A stretch of 50,987 nt of DNA from the NCBI GenBank assembly GCA_902801585.1, contig CADCIU010000011.1:1-50987 (forward strand), read 5' to 3'. Positions 17,065 through 25,464 of this stretch are shown here, piece after piece. Origin of the DNA: an uncultured Lachnospiraceae bacterium (GTDB lineage: Bacteria; Bacillota_A; Clostridia; Lachnospirales; Lachnospiraceae). The notes beneath the pieces are model-generated. The model worked only from the letters and a program-made list of their open reading frames with translations, was not told the origin of the DNA and made no database searches. How positions within the stretch are numbered: the stretch's first letter is position 1; the number at the start of each line of letters is the position of its first letter. The translations under genes and the position numbers were made by a program.

Positions 17065-19149
17065 TCAGGTGTAATACTGATAAATGCGCACGCCGTCAAA
17101 CTTCCTCATCAGTTTCAGCATACGGTTGAAGGGCTGATAATTCTTTTGTTTTTCATATTCCGACAGATGCTCCCGATAGTGCGAGAGGATCCGCTCTTTC
17201 GTCAGTTCTCCATCCACGACCAGCTTATGACAGCGCGTCTGTTCACGCAGTGCTGCGCGATACGACTTTTCGTCGGCATCACGCGGCACCGGCGCTTGTT
17301 CGTAGAGATCGCCGCATCTCCATCCCATCGACTGATGCTCCCTGAGCCACCTCTCATGCTCTAATGGCGCAAAGCGCAGGATCTGCTGAGGGGTGAACTC
17401 CTCCAGCATGTCAAAATCCACCTGCCGGTCCGTATAGAAGCAGTGAATTTCATTCAAGTACCTGCTGAAGGACTTGACCTGATTAATATTAGACAGCTTG
17501 TATTCCAGTGACAGCGCGGAAAAAGCTTTCTCCATGACTGACTTCTCCACATCTTCCACATCCTCCTTGAGGGCATAGCGGGCATTCAAAGCCACTGCAA
17601 AATCATGAATGTGAAGAAAGCTGCTGTTTGAGAGATAGATCCGCTTGAGTCCCCGGTTCACCGGTGCTGTGTCACACACAACTGTGATTGGAATAGAGAT
17701 CGTATCGATCATCTGTTCAATATTCTTGACGAAGCTTTTTTCATCGTTTGCCATCTCACTGTATGCTTTCAGCTTCGGCCTGATCCCGCTCCGTCCGTTC
17801 TGTTTCCACGTCACGTAAGCCCAGAGGTACTTGTCTATTTTGTCCTGCTCCTTTTCGTCGTACAGGTATCTGGCGAAGATCCGGTTTTCACTGAAATCAA
17901 ATTCCACAGCCATGGGGTGCAGTTCTTTTCTGGAATTTCTTCCATATGCGGTGCGGTCCCAGCATTGTAATTCGTCACACAGGAGCAAAAGCCAGGCCAG
18001 TGGGTGCATATCCATTGAAAGCTTTGGTTTCGTCCCGTCTTCACCCACTGCGATCGAATACGTATACAGATCGTAGTGGAGCAGGATGGCGCCAAGCGCG
18101 TCTACATGGGCAGGCTGAAAGGCCTGCGGGCGTGTACGATTTTCTTCGCTCGTGTCGGCTTCCATTGCCGTTTCCAACATGTGATACAGCAAAAGGGAAC
18201 TGAAGTATGCGTGATCCATATAGCCGCAGAAACTCTCGGGCATGACCGGTTTCTTTTTCAGGGTATCCAGCAGATAGTCTTCCGCAAAGCCGTAGAACGG
18301 ACCAAGCTTCTGAGTGAGATCAAAGGCAAGCAATTCTTCAATGGTATGGAATTTTCGTCCGTACATCTTTTCGAAGCATTCCTGCGCCCGTGGGCTAAGT
18401 TCGGCCATTGTTCTCATGTTCTTGTAAATAATGAACGGATTGCTGGCAGTGCGGTCGTCGTCACCGGCTTCAAAGAAGGCCATCACCTGCTCAAATGTCA
18501 GCTCGAAAGGATATCCTATATCGTGAAACAGGGAGGTCATTCCCCAGTATTTCAAAAAGAAATGCGCAGCTTCGGGTGACGCCTGATGCCGGTCCCCCGC
18601 CCGATCGAAATGATAATAAGAATTAAATGCCCTGCGGAAATTTTCATTCGTCTCGTAAACTGCCAGTCCCAGCGCGAAGACGAACACCGAATGAGAATAA
18701 TGATCCCGATGCTTCATCAGAAGAGAACTGCCGTTGGATTCAAATTCGCTCAGGGGCTCCACTCTCTTCTTATACTTTCCGTAATTCCCGAAAAAGATCT
18801 CAAGAAAACAGTAAAAAACTGTATAGGCATCCTGCGCCGCCGCGGAATCCATAAACTTTTCCAGTTCGCGTTCCAGACAAAGCCTGTTGATATCCATCTG
18901 CATATTATAAGGGATCTGGTTCGGTGCAAGGCTCACGCCGCGATAAAGGCCTGTCCTTTCTTCCTCTTCTTCGATCTGCCTGTCAAAGAGCAGACCCTCA
19001 CATCGCTCATGGAGAAAACGCAGTGCGGCAGATTTCAGATCAAACCCGGTCGCAGCGCCGAGTGACAGCGCCGGCTGCATTGGACCGACATCTCTGCCGT
19101 AGAGCTGCTCGTTCTTCTTCCTCATCTTTTCAATCGCTGTATATGCCAT
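17065..19149 (-). CDS. Large HD-like domain protein with C-terminal RyR-like domain
   Basis: A 694-aa soluble protein. Residues 147-154 (HRDHYSHS) and 209-210 (FHDIGYPFE) look like the first His and the HD pair of an HD-superfamily metal-dependent phosphohydrolase. The intervening and following helices fit this. Near the C-terminus, LEHERWLREHQSMGWRCGD (about 596-614) and the following VPRD and CHKLVVDGEL resemble the RyR domain found in some bacterial nucleotide- or ligand-binding proteins. No membrane segment is seen. The start ATG at 19149 follows AGGAGAGC. It is a single gene on the reverse strand. The substrate is unknown; the RyR assignment is from motif memory only. Confidence 0.6.
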   Translation of the reverse strand: MAYTAIEKMRKKNEQLYGRDVGPMQPALSLGAATGFDLKSAALRFLHERCEGLLFDRQIEEEEERTGLYRGVSLAPNQIPYNMQMDINRLCLERELEKFMDSAAAQDAYTVFYCFLEIFFGNYGKYKKRVEPLSEFESNGSSLLMKHRDHYSHSVFVFALGLAVYETNENFRRAFNSYYHFDRAGDRHQASPEAAHFFLKYWGMTSLFHDIGYPFELTFEQVMAFFEAGDDDRTASNPFIIYKNMRTMAELSPRAQECFEKMYGRKFHTIEELLAFDLTQKLGPFYGFAEDYLLDTLKKKPVMPESFCGYMDHAYFSSLLLYHMLETAMEADTSEENRTRPQAFQPAHVDALGAILLHYDLYTYSIAVGEDGTKPKLSMDMHPLAWLLLLCDELQCWDRTAYGRNSRKELHPMAVEFDFSENRIFARYLYDEKEQDKIDKYLWAYVTWKQNGRSGIRPKLKAYSEMANDEKSFVKNIEQMIDTISIPITVVCDTAPVNRGLKRIYLSNSSFLHIHDFAVALNARYALKEDVEDVEKSVMEKAFSALSLEYKLSNINQVKSFSRYLNEIHCFYTDRQVDFDMLEEFTPQQILRFAPLEHERWLREHQSMGWRCGDLYEQAPVPRDADEKSYRAALREQTRCHKLVVDGELTKERILSHYREHLSEYEKQKNYQPFNRMLKLMRKFDGVRIYQYYT

Positions 19150-19282
19150 AACGCTCTCCTGTTTTTTCTGTGCACTTCCATTAAATTCTACACCTTAATG
19201 ATTGAGGATGCCAAGAATAGCCCGTAAATAGCCCCGGAATCCACATTTCGGAGGAGCATGTATAAACAGGAGGGAAAACCAT

Positions 19283-19321
19283 ATGGCGTTCGATTTCAAG
19301 AAAGAATATAATGATTTCTAA
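19283..19321 (+). pseudogene. 12-codon relic of a GyrI-like small-molecule-binding protein gene
   Basis: A good RBS (CAGGAGGG, 19267-19274) precedes the ATG of a frame reading MAFDFKKEYNDF and then a TAA. MAFDFKKEYKEFY is, as I recall, the conserved start of a Clostridial GyrI-like small-molecule-binding family of about 200 residues. The stop and the absence of any following homologous sequence indicate a truncated gene whose start region was kept. The next real gene begins 44 nt later with its own RBS. Confidence 0.5.
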
Positions 19322-19365
19322 GATGATATGGGGAATGACGAAGACCGGTTAAGGAGGGTAGGAAA

Positions 19366-20442
19366 ATGACACAATACACAGATTTGGAACAGGCGATCCA
19401 TGATCCGTCGCTTGCCATCATAACGGATCGTATAACCACACAAAAAGAACTCAACAGGATTTACACCAAATACGAAGTCCTTCCGAAAAAACAGAAGCGG
19501 TATTCCAATTATTACTCAAATGAATTTATTGGTCACAGAGTAACGGAAATGTATGTCCTTATGAAGGAAAAACTCAGAGTCGCCGGCGACAGCTCTGAAG
19601 AAGGGCTGCTGCCAAAGGATGCGCTTGTGATCTCAGAGCCGGACCTTTACTACAAAGAAGAGAGTTTCAACAAGGGCGATACAAATTTATGCTTTATTCT
19701 CGGCCATTCGGGAAGCGGAAAATCCAGGATGGCAAGTACGCTTGAGGGAAATGATATCGATCACATCGAGCTTGACGATATTCTTCTCATCAGGGACCAT
19801 TTTTCAATGGATGATCTGAAAGCATATTCAGATATGTACTACAGCTTTTTTGACGGTGAGGGGGCAAAATACTATATCGGTGCAGCCCAGAGAGACAGAA
19901 TTCCCAAGGAAGAATACGAAGACAAGGTGTTTGTGGACTTCGTTGAATATGCGATGGAGTATGCCCGGCAGCATAAGGAAAAAAAGTATATCCTGGACGG
20001 TATCTGGATTTATCTCTATTTTGACGATCCTTCCGTATTTGCGGATCATGCGGTGTTTATCAAGGGAACGTCTTTCCTTAAGTCCAAGATCCGCGCGGCG
20101 AAGAGGGAAATGCACAGGGACCGGGAAACCCTGCAGGACAGAAAGAAGATGTTCGGGCGGGAAGCCAGAAACTATCTTCTGGATGAGGATAAGATCAACC
20201 GCTATCGCAGCTTCTTTGGCAGGAGTCCGGAGTGCGTTTTCAGAAAAGAGACAAGCGAAACGGATAAAGAATCGGAAGCTGTAATAGATGAACTCAACAG
20301 AATTGACAGAAGTTTCGTCAACCATGACGCAGACGCAATAAGAGAGATATTGAAAAGAACGGAAGCAAGTTTAGAATTTACCGAGTGGAACAGGCTCAAG
20401 ATCATCAATGAATGCACTTCGGCTTTGTACGAACTTAGATAG
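19366..20442 (+). CDS. P-loop NTPase/kinase-like protein of unknown function
   Basis: A 358-aa soluble protein. Residues 113-120 (GHSGSGKS) are a Walker A motif preceded by a beta strand (LCFILG). HIELDDILLI follows at 132-141, as in small-molecule kinases, where the Asp-Asp pair binds Mg2+ or substrate. KYILDGIWIYLYF at about 206-218 looks like the second strand of an adenylate kinase-type fold. The N-terminal 100 residues contain VLPKKQKRYSNYYSNEFIGH, a possible separate domain. The ATG at 19366 follows TTAAGGAGGG. It is divergent from the HD/RyR-like gene. I do not recognise the family. Confidence 0.6.
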   Translation: MTQYTDLEQAIHDPSLAIITDRITTQKELNRIYTKYEVLPKKQKRYSNYYSNEFIGHRVTEMYVLMKEKLRVAGDSSEEGLLPKDALVISEPDLYYKEESFNKGDTNLCFILGHSGSGKSRMASTLEGNDIDHIELDDILLIRDHFSMDDLKAYSDMYYSFFDGEGAKYYIGAAQRDRIPKEEYEDKVFVDFVEYAMEYARQHKEKKYILDGIWIYLYFDDPSVFADHAVFIKGTSFLKSKIRAAKREMHRDRETLQDRKKMFGREARNYLLDEDKINRYRSFFGRSPECVFRKETSETDKESEAVIDELNRIDRSFVNHDADAIREILKRTEASLEFTEWNRLKIINECTSALYELR

Positions 20443-20466
20443 CATTGCCTATGATCAATACTCTTC

Positions 20467-20494
20467 TTGACAAGATATAGTATAAGTGTAAAAT
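20467..20494 (+). promoter_or_regulatory. Promoter of the metNIQ operon
   Basis: TTGACA (20467-20472) and TAAAAT (20489-20494), spaced by 16 bases. Downstream, CCTA-N9-TAGG (20512-20528) is a small dyad near the transcript start that could be an operator. No S-box, T-box or other known methionine riboswitch is visible in the leader of about 75 nt. Confidence 0.65.
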
Positions 20495-20570
20495 GTTGAA
20501 CATACTTTAAACCTATTGATTTGGTAGGAATATCGTAAACGTACCGGAACAGAGGCAAAACAGCAGAAAG

Positions 20571-21641
20571 ATGAAGCAAATGGATTACATTGTGGAAGTA
20601 CAGCACCTGTATAAGGTCTTCCAGACAAAGGATTCACAGGTTGAAGCACTAAAGGATATTAATCTTCAGATAGAAACAGGTGATATTTACGGAATCATCG
20701 GCATGTCGGGCGCCGGGAAAAGTACGCTTGTCCGATGCCTGAACTTTCTGGAAGTACCGACGAAAGGCGAGGTCCTGGTAGAAGGACAGTCTCTGGCAGA
20801 ATTGTCAGACCCTGAACTTCGAAAGCTTCGCAGCAGCATCAGTATGATCTTTCAGGGTTTTAACCTGCTGATGCAGAAATCGGTCATGGATAATGTGTGC
20901 TTTCCTCTTCGCATGCAGAAGATGAAAAAGGAGGAGGCTAAAGCAAAGGCAAGAGATCTTTTGGCTTTGGTAGGTCTTTCCGATAAGGAGAATGCCTATC
21001 CTGCCCAGCTTTCCGGCGGGCAGAAGCAGAGAGTTGCTATTGCAAGAGCATTGGCCAGTGATCCCAGAATTCTGCTATGCGATGAAGCGACCAGTGCTCT
21101 GGATCCGCAGACGACCCAGCAAATCCTGGATCTTTTGCGTAAGATCAATGAGGAGACAGGGATCACGATCATCATTATCACGCACCAAATGTCCGTTGTC
21201 AGAGATATCTGCAACCATGTGGCGATCATTGAAGACGGAGTTCTTGTGGAGGATGGCCTGGTAGAGGATATTTTCAATCATCCCAAGTCAAGGGCCGGAA
21301 GATATCTTGTGGTCGAAGGGAAGGATCCCGATGAATGGGAGAGGGCGCGTCTTGAAAAAGAACGCCACAAGGGAGAGAAGGACCTCCTGCATGAGGACCG
21401 CAGGATCCGTATTGCATTTACGAGCAATTCCTCTTTTGAGCCTGTGATCGGCAACATGGTTCTGCATTTCGGCACACCTGTAAACATTCTGCACGCAGAC
21501 ACCAGGGATGTGAAAGGGGTAGCCAGAGGCCAGATGATCCTGGGACTTCCTGAGGACAAGGAGCTGCAGGAGGAGATGATTTCCTGGCTGATCAGCCGCG
21601 GACTTGCAGTAGAGGAGGTGGACAGCGATGTGGAGCAGTGA
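20571..21641 (+). CDS. metN: Methionine ABC transporter, ATP-binding subunit
   Basis: The ATPase of the MetNIQ importer, which takes up D/L-methionine; it acts at the inner face of the membrane. The 356-aa protein shows Walker A GMSGAGKST (residues 44-52), Q-loop MIFQGFNLL, signature LSGGQKQRVAIARAL, Walker B ILLCDEATSALDPQTT and the H-loop THQM. The C-terminal 85 residues (IRIAFTSNSSFEPVIGNM and onward) form the NIL regulatory domain that binds methionine and causes trans-inhibition. The ATG at 20571 or the in-frame one at 20580 could be used; the RBS is weak (AGAGGC). It overlaps metI by 14 nt. Confidence 0.95.
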   Translation: MKQMDYIVEVQHLYKVFQTKDSQVEALKDINLQIETGDIYGIIGMSGAGKSTLVRCLNFLEVPTKGEVLVEGQSLAELSDPELRKLRSSISMIFQGFNLLMQKSVMDNVCFPLRMQKMKKEEAKAKARDLLALVGLSDKENAYPAQLSGGQKQRVAIARALASDPRILLCDEATSALDPQTTQQILDLLRKINEETGITIIIITHQMSVVRDICNHVAIIEDGVLVEDGLVEDIFNHPKSRAGRYLVVEGKDPDEWERARLEKERHKGEKDLLHEDRRIRIAFTSNSSFEPVIGNMVLHFGTPVNILHADTRDVKGVARGQMILGLPEDKELQEEMISWLISRGLAVEEVDSDVEQ

Positions 21642-22290
21642 AGTAGTTCAGATGATCATAAGAGGAATCGGCGAATCTCTTTACATGACTTTGGCAGCCA
21701 CCCTTTTCGGCTATGTTTTGGGTCTTCCATGGGGTGTGGTGCTGGCTGTGACAGATGCTGACGGCATTAAGCCTAACCGGCCTGTTTACAGAGTGCTGGA
21801 TTTTGTCACCAATATCATGAGATCCATTCCCTTCCTGATCCTTCTGATCCTGATCATTCCCCTGACCAGACTGATCGTGGGAAAGAGTTATGGATCTACG
21901 GCGACGATCGTCCCGCTTGTGGTATCAGCGGCACCTTTTATTGCGCGTATGGTCGAATCCTCTCTCAAGGAGGTGGATAAGGGCGTGATCGAAGCGGCTC
22001 AATCAATGGGTGCGGATAATTTCCAGATCATTGTGCATGTTCTTCTGGTGGAGGCCCGCGTATCCCTGATCACCGGTGCGACCATCTGCCTGGGCACGAT
22101 CCTCGGATACTCCGCTATGGCCGGAACGGTTGGCGGAGGCGGACTGGGCTCCATTGCCATTCAGTACGGTTATTACAGGTATCAGGCAGATATTATGATC
22201 GTAACAGTGGTCCTGCTTGTGCTGATCCAGCAGATTTTCCAGCTGATCGGAATGACGATCGCTTCCAGGATCGACAGGAGAAAGGCCTGA
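21628..22290 (+). CDS. metI: Methionine ABC transporter, permease subunit
   Basis: A 220-aa integral membrane protein with five predicted helices and the permease EAA-like loop EAAQSMGADNFQIIVHVLL (about 127-145), the contact for MetN. Further matches are TLAATLFGYVLGLPWGVVL near the N-terminus, RSIPFLILLILIIPLTRLIVG and GTVGGGGLGSIAIQYGY. It starts within the 3' end of metN, after GGAGGTGGACAGCG, so it is translationally coupled. Confidence 0.95.
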   Translation: MWSSEVVQMIIRGIGESLYMTLAATLFGYVLGLPWGVVLAVTDADGIKPNRPVYRVLDFVTNIMRSIPFLILLILIIPLTRLIVGKSYGSTATIVPLVVSAAPFIARMVESSLKEVDKGVIEAAQSMGADNFQIIVHVLLVEARVSLITGATICLGTILGYSAMAGTVGGGGLGSIAIQYGYYRYQADIMIVTVVLLVLIQQIFQLIGMTIASRIDRRKA

Positions 22291-22373
22291 TGGCGATATT
22301 TTTCCACAGGCGCAGAGAAAACGTCTGCCCTGCGGAATAAATATAAATACCCAATTATAAGGAGGAGAAGATT

Positions 22374-23267
22374 ATGAAAAAGAAAGCCTTAGCAGCAGTG
22401 CTCGCATTCGCTCTTGCAGCAGGTGTTATGGCAGGATGCGGAAGTACCGGCAGTTCCAGCAGTTCCGGCAGCGAACCTGCTAAAGAGCAGGAAAGCGCAG
22501 AGGAAACGCAGGAGGCGGCAGCAGCGGAAGACGACAAAGTCATTACGATCGCGGCATCTCCTGTCCCTCATGCCGAGATTCTGGAGCAGGCCAAACCTAT
22601 TCTTGCCGAGCAGGGGTATGAGCTGAAGATCACAGTCTTTGAAGACTATGTACAGCCCAACGAAGTTGTCTACTCCGGTGAAATGGATGCCAACTATTTC
22701 CAGCACATCCCTTATCTGGACAGCTACAACGAGGAGCACGGCTATGATCTTGTCAATGCAGGAGGAATCCACTACGAGCCCTTCGGCATTTATCCGGGAA
22801 CCAAGAAAAGCCTGGATGAGATTGCAGACGGCGACGTGATCGCAGTTCCCAATGATACGACCAATGAGGCAAGAGCCCTGCTTCTGCTTCAGGACAACGG
22901 GATCATCACTCTGAAGGAAGGCGCAGGCCTGACCGCTACCGTTAACGATATTGCGTCTAAGGCATATGATATCAATATCCAGGAACTGGAAGCAGCGCAG
23001 GTTCCGCACGTCATCGGAGAGGTGGCCTATGCAGTCATGAACGGAAACTATGCACTGGAAGCAGGATTCTCTGCGGAGAAAGATTCCCTCGCCTATGAGA
23101 AGAGCGATTCTGAGGCCGCAGTGACATATGTGAATGTGATTGCTGTCAAGGACGGAAATCAGGACTCCGCAAAGATCAAGGCTCTGGTCGATGTACTTAA
23201 GTCCGATGAGATCAAACAATTCATCAATGACAAGTATAACGGCGCAGTTGTTCCTTTTTCGGAATAA
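22374..23267 (+). CDS. metQ: Methionine-binding lipoprotein
   Basis: The substrate-binding subunit of MetNIQ, anchored outside the membrane by a lipid on Cys22 (lipobox VMAGC). A Ser/Gly/Glu-rich linker of about 30 residues precedes the NlpA-type domain. The domain has ITIAASPVPHAEIL, VYSGEMDANYFQHIPYLD, the GIYPGTKKSLDEI hinge block, IAVPNDTTNEARALLLLQ and a C-terminal YNGAVVPF. It lies 83 nt after metI with its own AAGGAGGAG site, which favours higher expression than the membrane subunits. A strong terminator follows. Confidence 0.95.
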   Translation: MKKKALAAVLAFALAAGVMAGCGSTGSSSSSGSEPAKEQESAEETQEAAAAEDDKVITIAASPVPHAEILEQAKPILAEQGYELKITVFEDYVQPNEVVYSGEMDANYFQHIPYLDSYNEEHGYDLVNAGGIHYEPFGIYPGTKKSLDEIADGDVIAVPNDTTNEARALLLLQDNGIITLKEGAGLTATVNDIASKAYDINIQELEAAQVPHVIGEVAYAVMNGNYALEAGFSAEKDSLAYEKSDSEAAVTYVNVIAVKDGNQDSAKIKALVDVLKSDEIKQFINDKYNGAVVPFSE

Positions 23268-23285
23268 ACTGAATATATGCATAGG

Positions 23286-23324
23286 AAAGGGGCTTCCGCA
23301 TCAGGCGGAAAGCCCCTTTTTTTT
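23286..23324 (+). terminator. Terminator of metNIQ, partly bidirectional
   Basis: GGGGCTTCCGC pairs with GCGGAAAGCCCC (one bulge) and is followed by eight T residues. Read on the reverse strand the hairpin ends in TTTCC, so it may also end the convergent MBL-SDR-CMD-metY operon, whose last stop is at 23335. Confidence 0.9.
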
Positions 23325-23334
23325 CATATCATGA

Positions 23335-24054
23335 TCACAGGGAGAATGTCTCTCCCTCGAAGCGGATCGGGTGAAATCTTCCGGCCCGGTCCGGATGCTG
23401 AGATTTCAGAGAAGCAAGGTATATTTTGGCAAGTTCATGGTCGCCCCAGAAATGCATCGGAAAGACATGCGCTATCTCCAGTGTCTCCATGCAGTAATCC
23501 ATGCAGAAGCGGTACGCATCTTCCTGCCTGGGATCCAGAGGGATAAAGGCCGCATCGATGGGAATTCCCTTCATCCTGTCGATCTCCCGCTTGAAATTGC
23601 CGGCGCGCTCCAGATTGCGCTCGTTCGGATCCTGGTTCCAGTGCCACCAGTTCAGATCTCCGGCGTGATAAACGGTCTCCTCCTGCGTGTGAACAAGGAA
23701 GGCCACGCCTTCGTCTGTGGAGAGCAGCGGAAGACATGAGAAATCTTCTGTCTTGATTGTCTGCTGCGGATGCGCCCACAGAACAGGCAGTTCTGCAAGA
23801 CCCGGATCTTCACGGGTCATAGCCTCGAACGGTTCTTGAATGTCGAAGCCGAGAATGAAGCAGTGGGCGTTTTTCAGGCACTCATCAGTAAAGATGCCGA
23901 TATTCCAGTGATCCTGATGGGCATGACTTACGAAAACATACAATCTCTTTGCGTCTTCAAATGCAGGAAGATCCCCTCGTATATAATCAAACAGAAAATA
24001 TGCTGCAGAAGTCTCCACAAGAAATCCGCTATGGCCAAGGTATGTAATTTCCAT
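23335..24054 (-). CDS. MBL-fold metallo-hydrolase
   Basis: A 239-aa protein of the UlaG-like branch of the metallo-beta-lactamase fold. It has MEITYLGHSGFLVET, the metal-binding HAHQDHW (residues 44-50), VYHAGDLNWW with the bridging Asp, and FPMHFWGD supplying the last His. Four metal-ligand motifs are therefore present. The substrate is unknown. I chose the ATG at 24054, preceded by GGAAGGTG; the frame also extends eight codons to a TTG without better RBS support. It is the last gene of the metY operon, 37 nt after the SDR. Confidence 0.88.
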   Translation of the reverse strand: MEITYLGHSGFLVETSAAYFLFDYIRGDLPAFEDAKRLYVFVSHAHQDHWNIGIFTDECLKNAHCFILGFDIQEPFEAMTREDPGLAELPVLWAHPQQTIKTEDFSCLPLLSTDEGVAFLVHTQEETVYHAGDLNWWHWNQDPNERNLERAGNFKREIDRMKGIPIDAAFIPLDPRQEDAYRFCMDYCMETLEIAHVFPMHFWGDHELAKIYLASLKSQHPDRAGRFHPIRFEGETFSL

Positions 24055-24091
24055 GTCACCTTCCAAATTTCCAATCAAACGTTTTTTTTGA

Positions 24092-24898
24092 TTACCTTGT
24101 CAAAAGCCCGGCATCCAGAACAAACTGACTTCCCGTAATAAATCTTGCTCTGTCGCTTGCTATGTACTTTACTGCCTCCACGACATCTTCAGTTTCGATC
24201 CATGGGGTCTTTAACAGATTTCCCGCAGACCTTTCAGCAATCTCTACAGGAGTTGTCCCTTCCAACTCGGCAAGCCCGTCATTCATTGGGGTATTAACGC
24301 CTGTAGGATGAAGCGATACCACTCTGATCCCATATGGCGCCAGCTCGATCGCCTGTGATTTGGTAAGTCCGACGAGACCGTGTTTCGATGCGGCATAATG
24401 ACTCATTCTGCCAAATCCCCGAAGACCGCCTACGGATGAATTATATATGATGACGCCGCTCTTTTTTTCTATGAGATGCGGGATCACATATTTTGAAACA
24501 AGAAATCCTCCCTTCAGATTCACCTCTATGAGAGTATCCCACTGTTCCTCTGTAAGTTCCCACGAATAACCATAAGCAGCAATTCCCGCATTAGAAAACA
24601 GGATATCTATTCCGCCAAATTCGCTTACCGCTCTTTCTACAGCTTCTCTGACATCTGCCGCTTTTCTTACATCACCGGCGTAGATGAGTATTTTGGCGCC
24701 GATTGCCTCAACTTCTGCTTTCAGCTTTTCAAGATCTTCATTAGAGGATCTGTTATATGCAGGATAAGGGATTTTCTCTCCCAGGTCAAATGCTGCTATA
24801 TTCGCGCCTTCCCTGGCAAATGCAAGCGCGACCGCTCTCCCCTGGCCTTTTGCTGCCCCTGTTATAAAGATTGTCTTATTCTCAAATTCTCCGGCCAT
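24092..24898 (-). CDS. SDR-family oxidoreductase, mycofactocin-SDR-like
   Basis: A 268-aa NAD(P)-dependent short-chain dehydrogenase. The cofactor motif is TGAAKGQG (13-20), with GDVRKAADV (75-83) and the SNAG motif (102-105). The catalytic set is Ser155, Tyr168 and Lys172 (SHYAASKHG). The segments WELTEEQW, ELAPYGIRVVSLHPTGVNTPM and the insert after DLGEKI resemble the carveol-dehydrogenase/mycofactocin-coupled SDR subfamily of Actinobacteria. No mycofactocin genes are visible here. The ATG at 24898 follows AGAGGAC and overlaps none of the CMD gene (gap 13 nt). Confidence 0.9.
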   Translation of the reverse strand: MAGEFENKTIFITGAAKGQGRAVALAFAREGANIAAFDLGEKIPYPAYNRSSNEDLEKLKAEVEAIGAKILIYAGDVRKAADVREAVERAVSEFGGIDILFSNAGIAAYGYSWELTEEQWDTLIEVNLKGGFLVSKYVIPHLIEKKSGVIIYNSSVGGLRGFGRMSHYAASKHGLVGLTKSQAIELAPYGIRVVSLHPTGVNTPMNDGLAELEGTTPVEIAERSAGNLLKTPWIETEDVVEAVKYIASDRARFITGSQFVLDAGLLTR

Positions 24899-24911
24899 TT
24901 TACCGTCCTCT

Positions 24912-25439
24912 TTACACACGCTTTGTATACGGTATCAGTTCCTCATCAAGTTCTATCTTGAGAGCTTTGTTTATTATATTTGTCGCGATCATGATGGTCG
25001 CAAAAGCCGTGATCGCAACGATCTGTTCTTCACTCCAGTATTCTTTCATCCTGTTGAATATTTCAGGAGGGATACTGTTAGCATCCTTTACGATTGCCCT
25101 GCCATATTCGACAAGCACCTTCTCCTCTTCGGTAAACGCAAAGTGTTCGAAATCAATTCCTGCATCATCCAATATTTTCTTAAAAAAAACACTGCAGAGC
25201 AGACAATCATTTGTCGTCGATATTGCATAACAGAAGAAGTTTACGGCTCTTTCGCCTAAAAAGCTCTCTATCTCTGCTTCCAGCGGAAACCATTCCATAA
25301 GGGCGTGAAATGCCGGAAGGGAATGGATCAGCGTCTCCTTCATGTTAGTCAGAGGACCGTGCACTTTCACCCATTCATCTATTACCATCTTTGTTTCAGG
25401 TGATGCGTTTTCATATTTGAGCTGTGTTATATATGCCAT
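24912..25439 (-). CDS. Carboxymuconolactone decarboxylase (CMD/AhpD-like) family protein
   Basis: A 175-aa helical protein of the AhpD-like fold. The core helix carries DCLLCSVFFKKIL with Cys79-x-x-Cys82, the redox pair of this superfamily, in the usual position. The C-terminal half (VLVEYGRAIVKDANSI and IVAITAFATIMIATNIIN) fits the family. Proteins of this group act as peroxidase partners or in aromatic degradation. Here the place between metY and an SDR suggests a redox or sulfur-linked task, which is inference. I chose the ATG at 25439, preceded by AGGAGGC; a longer open frame upstream overlaps the metY 3' end. Confidence 0.85.
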   Translation of the reverse strand: MAYITQLKYENASPETKMVIDEWVKVHGPLTNMKETLIHSLPAFHALMEWFPLEAEIESFLGERAVNFFCYAISTTNDCLLCSVFFKKILDDAGIDFEHFAFTEEEKVLVEYGRAIVKDANSIPPEIFNRMKEYWSEEQIVAITAFATIMIATNIINKALKIELDEELIPYTKRV

Positions 25440-25464
25440 GTCTGCCTCCTGTTTGAACGCTTTT

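Noticed and set aside
20495..20570. S-box, T-box or cobalamin riboswitch upstream of metNIQ
   Set aside because: The leader is only about 75 nt and contains none of the conserved blocks.
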